A stretch of DNA of 64,000 bases from the NCBI GenBank assembly GCA_947396885.1, contig OX377205.1, positions 26,957,407-27,021,406 on the forward strand, read 5' to 3'. The DNA comes from Heligmosomoides polygyrus polygyrus (Eukaryota > Nematoda > Chromadorea > Rhabditida > Heligmosomidae). How positions within the stretch are numbered: position 1 is the first letter of the stretch; every line of letters starts with the position of its first letter. Both the position numbers and the translations under genes were made by a program. Under the pieces are notes generated by a model. That model was not told the origin of the DNA, did not search any database, and saw only the letters and a list, made by a program, of their open reading frames with translations. Below, piece by piece: positions 55,501-64,000 of this stretch.

Positions 55501-58500
55501 CAAGGAAATGCGAGGTTATATTTTAAAAAACCGTATTACAATTTTTTATATTAAAACTTAGCAATCTAAATGAGGTTTACAATATGTTAACAACCAAATT
55601 TTTCTAAAATGTCTGTTTCACTAGTTTATCACTGTCTCTAACAATTTTACTGCAAGTGCGTCATTCTTTACAAAGAAGCTAACTTTAATTTTATTGAGAA
55701 GTTGGCTGATTTTCTGTACAAGAACTACGTATGTGGAAAGAGCAGCCAGCACTCAAGTGCATTTCATTGGTTGCTATTGAGTTCTCAAGGTTTTTTTGGT
55801 TGTCATGTCTCGGTTAGAAGGAATACTTCAAACCCAAGGCGCACTCGCGCCGAAAAGTTGTTTTCTGTTTAGATCCAACAACGTGGAACTGCACAAAGCG
55901 CTGGCTGCTCACTCCACGAATCTGCACTTGCTCAGTCTTCCGATAGCCGAACTTACGACGAAGATCTCTGGCCCGGCCATCAACGCTGGTTGGTGTTCTT
56001 TTTGAGCGAATATCTCAGTTTCTGGATTTCCTCCTTGTCTAGATTCAAATAATGATTCCATTAAGCTTCATTTTGTCTAATAAGGGAATAGAGCTTCACT
56101 TAGCTGACTGCTGATCTTCGAAATGTTTATTTCTGGGATTTCTCGATGAGTGTTCATATTGATCATTTGATAAGCACAATGTTTTTGTGAGAAATAGGAA
56201 AAGCTGTTATTTGAGAAACACCTCTTTTTCCTATAATTTGTACCTTCCGGATTTTTTTTGAACCTGTAAACAGTAGTCAAAGCATAGCCAAAAGAATAAA
56301 TACCCATTGTGAAACTACCGGTATGAAGCTTTGAAGGACCAGTCCTCTTAAGATTGTGTTCAGGTTCGACCCCTGAAGGAGCTGCTCTTCGGCGAGTGCT
56401 GGACAAGACGCGAGAAATGCAAACGCAGCGAGCGCAGTTGGTGCAGCGATTTACAGATGAAATGAATAACGACAATATTGCGAAGAAGCTGCTCGCTGAG
56501 AGGGATTCAGATCACAAGGTAGATTAATACTGAACGTTTCGTCTACTTATCTGTTAGGAATGTCTGTTCATATTTCTTTTTTGCTCAGAATTTTTAATTT
56601 ATAAGTTAAGAAACAGCTTTTACGTATCTCTAGAGAGTGATCTCTGCTGCAGCCCGTGACTGATTTACTCTACTCACAACAAACCTAACAAACCTAAGGG
56701 TTCTTCTGAAGTTTTATCGTTACATCATCCGTGGGTATAGTTTCCATTAAAGGTTCTAGACAGCAATTGAATGTTGTAATAGGAAGACAGTGTATTCGTT
56801 TAACTTGCTCCCAGCTTTCTTATTCTTTGGATTTTTCTCCTTGCCTTCTGAGTTACTGAGAAAACGATATTTTGTCGGACATGTTGCTAATGAGATCATA
56901 CAATATTCTACAGGAAATGTTCTCAAATGAACTGAAGAAGCACGACGAGACGATGAAATATTTGGATGCTAATTTAACCGCACAGGAGAAGATTCTTTCC
57001 GCACTTACAGAGGCTAATGCGGACTTCTCGGATTTCCGAAAGAAGATCAAAACGTCTTTGAATACGTGAGCTCTTTTTTCTTGTGAATGGTTTCCGTTGG
57101 TTTTCTTGAGTTGTTTTAATGAAAATAATTTTTTTCATTTTCATTCAAATAAATGCAGGAATCTTCGGACTAGATAGAGTGAAGGCTCAAACCGTAAAGA
57201 TTCCAGAAAGCCTCTTAAACCAGTTGAACTGCTTCTATTTTCAGTCGATCGGAGCATATAATGACATTGGTCACGGCTTATGACGTCTACTGTGATGTGT
57301 GCCAGAAAGTGGAGGACGGACGAAAGTAAATCCCCTTCCTTCTTGAGTAGTCTCCACGTTGAATGTTTCACTATGCCTCAAGATCTGTCTTGGTAAACTT
57401 TTGCTTTCCAGTTTCTACACGAAGCTACTTGATCGACTAGGCAAACTAACACTTGCTGTTGAAGGAATTGAGACTGCTTGTAAGTTGTTGAAAGTTAATA
57501 GTTATGGAGGTGAGTGAGGAACCGATGTCGTTTGGTGGTGTTAACTGCCTAAAACCGTAGTTTATGAATAACACATCTTCCGGTCTATTGGTGTTCATTT
57601 ATTGGTTCGTTCATTCTCTCCAACATTCGATTTGCTTTAATGAAAGTGGAGAGTAGATAACAGCGACTTTCCATGTCACCACAAATGCTTTCTGTCTATC
57701 ATTCTGTAGGTTATTGGAAGTTTCTTGCAGATTTTTTTGCTGGAATTTTTCCCCAAGAAAGAGTTGTTGGGGTTCTGGACTGGTAAGCCTGCTTGAGAAA
57801 AGCGATGGACGAATCTTAACATTGGAATGGCTGCTCTTTTCCATTGTGGTTATTTGGCGACCCTTTTTAGTAACGGGTAAACCTTTTTCTTAAAGAAAAT
57901 CGACTTTATTGAAGAGTATTATTTATTTGAAGCCGATCACATACCCTAGGAAACGCGTTTTTTTTTTTTGTTGTTGTTGCAAGTAGCGTAGAACTGCCAG
58001 GGTTCTACTTATGAAAAGTCTTGACGTGACGTTATTAAAGTGTCAACTTGTCCTTGTTTGAGCCGTTGACCGTGGTCGTTAGCGACTTTTCTTCAATTTC
58101 TGTTTCGGAGAACACCCTTCTATCAGGGTCGCAGCATGCCGAAGAGGACCCTAAACCATTGCATAGCAATCTAGACCAACGCCTTAAACAAGCACACATT
58201 TGCAGACTATTTATTGACACTTCAGCGGCTTTTGTAGCTACATCAAGAATGATGACCTCTGATTTACCTTTTAAAATATTGTATTATGCGATTTTTTCAC
58301 TTTGTGCTTCGCTTCAACGGTAGCTCGACTTGTTATTAAGTAATATTGCCCTTATTAGTATATATAAATTAACTAGTTTCGCTGAACTAGACGTAATACT
58401 TCATGGGGTAGGCGTGTTCTCAGTGGTGCTTTCTGTCCTTGCTCGTCATTTACCGCAGTACATGTTCTTTTATTCTTCAGTTGGAGCCGAGCGTCAACGT

Positions 58501-61500
58501 CGTGAAGCGGAGAAGCGGGCTCTGGAAGAGAAAATGGCAGCTCTCAAGCGCGCCAGTGAGACGCGTGATGCCCTAGCTGACTTCACGATAGGTGGAGTAC
58601 CAGGTGCATCGTCTCAGCCTCTTGCGCCAGTTCAAAGTGGGACCCCTGGTAAGCCTTTAGTTCTATGTGCTAAACGGGATTCACTATTGGACATTGTTGC
58701 AGCAGGACGTCCCCGCATGGGTGACTACATGGAGTTCTACCGAAGCAAAATGGCAGCATCTCGCCCGCCGGCCGGGTACATCACTCCGCCACCACAGTTT
58801 ATGCCAGGCGCCTATCAGCCAGCAGCACAAATAAGCCCTGCCAGGCCAGATGCCTATCCAGGATCTTCGCATCCGTCTGCTGTTCCACAGCCGCCTTCTC
58901 CTGCTCCAAGCAGCATACATGGTATTTTGTCGTCCTCTAGAAGGCCTTTTATAAATGAAATTTTTTGAATTTTCAGAATCTTCTGGGTACTACCCTCAAC
59001 AGCAGTCGAGCGCTGATGGCCAACGCCCACCTCCGCAGCATCTGCAATATTCCGGCATGCCTGGATCGTTGGCTATGCAGGCTGCCGCTCAGAATCCGGC
59101 ATTGAACCTTCCTCAACACCTACAGCCGGTTTCTCAGCCGATGCAGACGACCGCTTTCCCCTCGTCGGCTGCTCAAATGCCGACACAAGGCAATTACGCG
59201 CCACCTCCACAGCTTCAGTCGAATCATACGCATGTATCGCTTGCGATGCAATATCAGCCAAGCCCTGTCGGCGGAATGTACGCTCACCAGCAATATTCTC
59301 AATACCATGGAGCACAGAATATGCCAACACCTGCAGTGGTCACTCCTATCGCGTCTGTGAATACTACCCTCGGAGCGCCGCAGTGGTACCAGCAGGTGAG
59401 CTACAGACCGTCTTGCTTAGCAATATGGAACTATACTTGTTTTTTTAAATGAACTCTCGCAAAAGATATGCCCGATTCGATCATCCTACTTCGAAAAGCT
59501 GCGGCAGCCCATTAAATGCATCAAAATCCAAACGCTTTTAACGAAAAGCAGTGAGCACGGTTATTCTATCGTTTTGAGAGTTAAGAGAGTAAAAGCTATT
59601 CAGTGACATATCCAGCTCGGATAATAAAGTTCACCTGTACACTAAAGAACAAATTTGTCTATCTATACATCCGTCATTTTTTCCTTCACCGCCTGTCCTG
59701 CTTAAATTATCGCTCCATGAGCTTCACAACTCGGTTAGCTCTACCAATCCAACGGGAGAGCCTCCAGAACGGCGGTGAGCTTTTGCGATGCAATTTTTAC
59801 AGGATGTATGGTGCCGTGTGGGAGTCCAAAACCGTAATTAATTTTTTCGGAATGTTCTTCTGTGGTAGAAAAAAGGCGTGTTAAAACGTGAGCGCGAAGT
59901 TGATCCCGCCTTGCGCTCAGTCAGCGGATGTAGTCGGTTGGCGCAGTGGATAGTGCCGTTGCTTCATGCGGGCGAGGTCGCAGGTTCGGTTCTTCTGCGA
60001 AGGGACATATTTGCATTTCAACTGACTGGTTGGAATTGAGAGGTCCTGACACCTATATAGTTTCCAGGCGTTTTCTGCACATTTTTAAGCTGTATGTTGT
60101 GGAGAGTAAGTTTCTTTCGGCTTGTTTGTTTCCCACCGATTTTTAACCGAAAGGCAATGAGAAAGGGATTCCACATGCTCTGCTCTCCGTCTACGCTATT
60201 CTATTATGCTCCCTTTCCTTGAGCGTGTCTTTCTCTCACAGATATCCGGTAGCTGTACTCTTATTCTGGACTCATTGGCCGGCTTATCGAATCACATGGC
60301 GATTTAATATCCTGAGGAAAGACTTCGAGTGCTATATCGAGTACCACTTTACATTCAGGTGCCATCAGCCAGATTCAGACAGCCGACATAAGCTTCTTCA
60401 AATGCATTAAAGCGCTTACAAAGCGATTTCACTCCTACCTCATTGTGTACGGCCTTCCCTTTATACTGACTGCAGAAAAGGGACAACATTACGATGGTGT
60501 CTTCTGCACCATGCACTTTGTGCTTGTGTATTTCTGATGTTGAACATTCATACACCTTTATGTTGAATGCCTTTCTCATTGCCTTTCGTTAAAGACCGGT
60601 CAGTAATAAATAAGCCCCCAAGAAAGTTAATCTCCGTAGCATACAGCTAGAAAAATGTGCGGAAAAAACAAGAAAATTTTGTAGGTTAGGACCTATCATA
60701 TATCAACCAGTCAGTTGAAATGCAGAAACAACGCAACGCAAAAAAATTGAACTCCCGACCACTCATGCATGAAGAAAAGCCACTATCCACTGCGTCATCC
60801 GGCCACATTCGTTGCTGTACTCGTTGCTGTGGGCGTGATGTACTTCGCGCTCGCGTTTTCGCACGCCTTTCTTCGGCCACAGAAGAGCATTCCGAAAAGA
60901 TTGCTTATGGTTTTGGACTCCCCACAAGCGACCCTACATCCCGTAAAAATTGCATCGCAAAAGCTCACGGCAAATTTGGAGGCTCTCTTTGTAAGCCTTC
61001 CTACTGGTTTTTGAGATGAGAATGAGCAGTGGTCCGAAACGGAATAGACATCTCTGGAGATTTTTATTGGCCAACTACTGTGATAAGAAGTAAAGCAGCA
61101 CTTCATTACTAAAGCTACCCTTTTCCGGTGGGAGTGTAGTAGCGTGGTTGGAAGGGGAGCTGATTATCTTTGCACTCCGAATCAAGGTTCCTGGTTAGAC
61201 TCACACCCGGGACAACTCAGCGTTCCATCCTTCCGAATTCTGTGGATTTGTGCCAGCTTTATCGGGGAGGAACAAAACACGCACTTGTTTTTTTCTCAGT
61301 GGTCACCGCAAGTCATTGTATAGGCCAAATACGCATTCAAATTTATTCAACGAATCCACTAGAGTAGGTATGTGTGGGGTGATTGAAGCCCTCCTTTATA
61401 CTTGATGGTTTACGTTCCCTTTACACCTTGTTGTTTCTTCCACGCCATCATAAGTTGTTCTAACCACTTTATTACGCAGACGTTTCTTCATGACGGGATA

Positions 61501-63379
61501 TAACATATCCACAAGGATATTATAAAATTGCCTCTTCTTCAGACCTAGTGAATGAGCAGGACTGGTAATTATTTAAGGCGTTGTATGTATCCTGTGTTGG
61601 AAAAAGAAAATTCCATCCTCCGAGCGTTTCAATCTTTTGAAACTGGTTTACATGTGTGCATTGAATTTTAACGCGATTTGAATTTGCGGTGAGTATTTGG
61701 CCGCTAGGCGTCACCTTAGCGGATAGAACAGTAACAACCAGATAGACGGACAACATCCTTGGTGAGGCTCCTCTGACTTTCCGAGCTTTGCTCTCAACGG
61801 AGTTTCATCAACGCTGCTCTGTCGGTTCTCTACAGGAACTTCGGTCACTTCGAAATTCTATCGGGCTTAAATTCTCGAACGAGAACTGTATGAGCTCATA
61901 CAAAAACGTAATACATTTTTTCCTTTGGTAAGAATCTAATTTCAACCACTTGCGAGGTGCTTAAGAAATGTAGTTATGCGTTGGAGTCCTTTTTTCTAGC
62001 TGTTCCATAACTAACCACCACTCTAGATTCAATTATTCTGATGTTCTTTCACAACAACGGAGCATGTGTCTGTTCAATATTTTCGGTTTTACGGATATTG
62101 AACGAATTTACGGGGTGTTTCGATTGTGTTTTGGACCCTGTATTCGTCTTTAAACGAAGAGATGCTGTACTTTACGGGTAGACCTGACTTTCTTAAGGTT
62201 TGAAGTGCTTAGGATTATCCTATGCTTTTAATAGATACAATAGCAGAGTGCACTAAACAAAATAACTCAAAAACATGCGTTAGTTTTGATTTATCTTAAT
62301 ACATAGCTAATGTTTCAAGAGCTCTGACTCATTGAGAGATTTTTCAGACACGGACTCCTCCGTCAAATCTGCAACAAATACAGCCGCAGTCTGGGGGGTT
62401 GCCCACGCAACAGATGCCTCCGTCGGGCCAGCAGAATCCAGCAGCACAAGCGATGTCGGCTCTGCAGATAGCTCCACCCAGTCTGCAGAACATCCCAACG
62501 CAACACGTTCAACCAACTCAACAGTTTCCTCCTGCGAGTTCCCAGAATTTCCAAGCGCAGACGGTGCAGCAACCAGTACAGCATCAGGTTCCACAGTTCT
62601 CTTCCGGTTATCCTCCGAAATCTACTGCAGCACAGCAACAACCACAAGTCTCTGCAGGACCTCCTGCAAATGCTGTGAGTCAGGGTTAAAGTGACTGGCA
62701 AGTTATGGATGGCAAATGCATTCATTCGTCGTCGTTTCAGGGCCCTTACGCCATGTCAGGTATGGCGCGTCAGGCGTCGCATCCTGGAGCACCGAATCCG
62801 GCTGACCTATACAGGCCGCAGCAGACGGCTTTTACGCAATTCCCATCTGCTGCTGCTGCGCAGGCTTCTTCAGCACAAGGAGCTTCTCAACAACCAACGC
62901 ATGCTCATCCGTCTCAGCAGAACGTTCCCGGTCTGTATAACCCAGTTAGCAATGGTTTCGCTTCTGTGAATACGCAGAAGATGGTGTCAATAGTGCAGCA
63001 GGTAATTTTTCTCAAGCTACCCATCTCGATCGTTGGACTACCCTAGCATCTCCTTCAGCGATTGTAAAAATACCTTCATTTCAGGAACAACCGAAAGGTC
63101 CTTCACCTTTCTCTCAAGTGTCACCGCCGCAGGGTATGCAGCAATCCGCTCAGTTCGCTCCTTTGCCAGGTGGTGGAAATTCGCCATGGCATGTCGGGGT
63201 CGCGCCAAATGTTGTGAGTTTGTGTTGGTTTAGGGAGTGCTTCTCAGTCAAGATGGGAAAATACTCTAACAGCTGAATTTCAGTCGCAATCACCTTGGCA
63301 TTCTGGAGCGGGTGGCCTAGGAATGCTGCCAAGTACGTCACCAGTACCACAAGCTTCGCATGTGCAACAAAATCCACCT
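49574..63379 (+). CDS. PTPN23 (ego-2): HD-PTP / PTPN23 orthologue (C. elegans EGO-2 type), 3' end beyond window
   Basis: Twenty-five phase-consistent exons, total 3705 bp = 1235 codons: 49574-49666, 50973-51047, 51125-51252, 51909-52041, 52167-52304, 52375-52536, 54118-54218, 54298-54417, 54477-54558, 54619-54800, 54865-55010, 55070-55152, 55223-55293, 55873-55988, 56364-56518, 56914-57065, 57245-57325, 57412-57479, 58481-58648, 58703-58921, 58977-59395, 62348-62674, 62741-63001, 63085-63213, 63284-63379. The start MEGMPRVPM matches the HD-PTP family start MEAVPRMPM. Residues about 1-390 are the Bro1 domain (GQAQECLLEKS, NEFIYHDRVPG, VRPLSFDPLDP); about 390-700 the V-shaped coiled coil (LTAQEKILSALTEANADF); about 750-1235 a Pro/Gln-rich tail. 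The family sorts ubiquitinated cargo with ESCRT proteins on endosomes. No P(T/S)AP motif and no phosphatase domain occurs in the window. Confidence 0.95.
52735..53022 (+). repeat. tRNA-derived SINE copy in HD-PTP intron 6
   Basis: GTGTAGAGGAGGACG replaces the A-box, but CCTGGTTCGAATAGC (52793-52807) keeps the B-box core GGTTCGAAT well. Body blocks CAACCAAACCTTCATCC, GCATTTCCAGTCGCCTCCAC and GTGGCGCATCCCGCAAAGGG are clear. Confidence 0.82.
53125..53195 (-). repeat. tRNA-derived SINE fragment in HD-PTP intron 6
   Basis: CTACGCGACATCGTGGAGGC followed by GTGTTTGACCTAAAAAATGA is the reverse complement of the distal SINE body. It is inverted relative to the copy about 100 bp upstream. Confidence 0.65.
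53365..53404 (-). ncRNA. GAAGAAGG structured motif, site 5
   Basis: On the minus strand CTGACGAAGGCGAGGTCGAA is followed by GAAACGTAAG and TCGAATAAAT. CTGANGA and the 3' block are kept; the stem is weakened. It lies in HD-PTP intron 6, antisense to the gene. Confidence 0.45.
59756..60987. repeat. Long inverted repeat with tRNA-like core, HD-PTP intron 21
   Basis: Left arm 59756-60177 and right arm 60562-60987 are reverse-complement copies of about 425 bp. Both start GAGAGCCTCCA and share GTGAGCTTTTGCGATGCAAT, GGCGTG, GCGCGAAGT, ACGCAGTGGATAGTG (GCGCAGTGGATAGTG in the left arm), ATTTCAACTGACTGGTTG and GAAAGGCAATGAGAAAGG. The left arm has an A-box-like TGGCGCAGTGGA (59939-59950) and a B-box-like GGTTCGGTTCT (59983-59993) with tRNA-like spacing. 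The loop is about 385 bp. Once transcribed, the arms could form a long double-stranded RNA within the intron. Confidence 0.85.
61128..61408 (+). repeat. tRNA-derived SINE copy in HD-PTP intron 21
   Basis: GTGTAGTAGCGTGG at the head, AAGGTTCCTGGTTAGACTCA in the B-box region, TCATTGTATAGGCCAAATAC and GCATTCAAAT in the body. The distal part is eroded. Confidence 0.7.
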
Positions 63380-63536
63380 GTAGGTGTATTTCCTTTAGTT
63401 TATTCTTTCTTTGGTTTATCCTTCACTGTTGGTTTCTAACAAGAGGCATAAGTTGCTAGTGGCCTAACTTGCAGCGCTTTCGATAGAGCTGAGGACTACC
63501 CAATCGCATAGGTTAGAAAGCAGCATTAGACGTATT

Positions 63537-63975
63537 GGCACTATTCTACTTTCAGGACTCCAGGGGTCGAGGAAAGGTCGAAAAAGAGTTTCTCTTAAAT
63601 TTCGCCCTGAGGGAGTTCTTTGGGATGCTGATTACGAATATGACGTCTATTTTTCGTATTATGCTGAAGTACGGTAGGTACGGTGACTAAGGTCATGGTC
63701 ACCGATTTCGCCAAAATTGCTTGACCGACCATAGTCACCCGTACGGATGTCAGATTCGTGATCTCAGATAACCCTCCTGGGCGAAATTGGGCGAAATCGG
63801 AGATTATGATCTCGGCAGCCTTAATCATCCACATTTACCGTAACTTACCGGCCGAAGTTTCATAAACGGATGTCAGATTCCCGATCAGCACCTTGAATAA
63901 CCGAGGGAGCGAAGTTTGGGTGAATTTTTTTCGTCCCCTCCTCGACCTTCGCATTCCTGAGAGTACAAAAGTGCC
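63537..63975. mobile_element. GGCACT...AGTGCC foldback element, copy 2 (439 bp)
   Basis: The ends GGCACTATTCTACT and the reverse complement of GGCACTTTTGTACT are followed inward by GGTCGAGGAAAGG-like and CCTCCTCGACC-like blocks. The interior repeats the GATGCTGATTACGAATATGA / GGATGTCAGATTC phrases of copy 1 (2650-3380). It lies downstream of the last HD-PTP exon found and is probably intronic. Confidence 0.75.
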
Positions 63976-64000
63976 TACGGAGCTCAGAGGTGGTTAATTA

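Noticed and set aside
58048..58323. 91-codon frame inside HD-PTP intron 18
   Set aside because: Exons 18 and 19 join in phase without it and the translation does not resemble the family.
59931..60000. A true tRNA gene
   Set aside because: A- and B-box-like sequences are present, but no full cloverleaf could be drawn and the same sequence occurs in the opposite arm as part of a larger repeat.

Overview
This window looks like nuclear DNA from a nematode. It has compact exons with GT..AG introns, candidate splice acceptors just upstream of start codons, and an AT-rich background. The repeats are nematode-type: RTE and CR1 LINEs, tRNA-derived SINEs, mariner and hAT DNA transposons, and a gag-bearing LTR element. 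A strongylid (hookworm-like) worm is my best guess, by inference only. There are no operons of bacterial type, rRNA genes or CRISPR arrays.

Only three protein genes could be rebuilt with confidence, each by joining exons whose reading phases match exactly. (1) ICMT, isoprenylcysteine carboxyl methyltransferase, minus strand, 10704-14845: five exons, 284 aa. (2) A TMEM234-like four-helix membrane protein, minus strand, 47496-49121: four exons, 147 aa. (3) The HD-PTP (PTPN23; C. elegans ego-2) orthologue, plus strand, 49574 to beyond 63379: 25 exons, 1235 codons so far. Its order is Bro1 domain, V-type coiled coil, Pro/Gln-rich tail; the gene runs off the right edge before any phosphatase domain. 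Genes 2 and 3 are divergent, with 452 bp between their start codons. ICMT methylates prenylated CAAX proteins in the ER membrane and HD-PTP acts in ESCRT sorting of endosomes; no shared pathway is evident.

The rest is mainly mobile DNA. 1-4100 holds a mariner-like element (TA target duplication) inserted in one arm of a palindrome, then nested foldback elements. 4385-5352 is a CR1-type LINE 3' end. 5350-22300 is gene-poor apart from ICMT and has scattered SINEs. 23052-28909 is a complete LTR element with a 5-bp target duplication, a primer site matching tRNA-Gly, three zinc knuckles and an RS-rich region, but no pol. 29319-35745 is an hAT element (8-bp target duplication) carrying two independently inserted RTE copies placed tail to tail, each with its own target duplication. 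36543-38521 and 45328-46748 are two more hAT elements; the last keeps a transposase C-terminal motif and carries a SINE. Twelve copies or fragments of one tRNA-derived SINE are spread over the window. A second tRNA-like repeat forms a roughly 1.2-kb inverted repeat inside an HD-PTP intron. A short structured motif (CTGAAGAAGG, hairpin, GAAACGTAAG, AATAAA) recurs five times.
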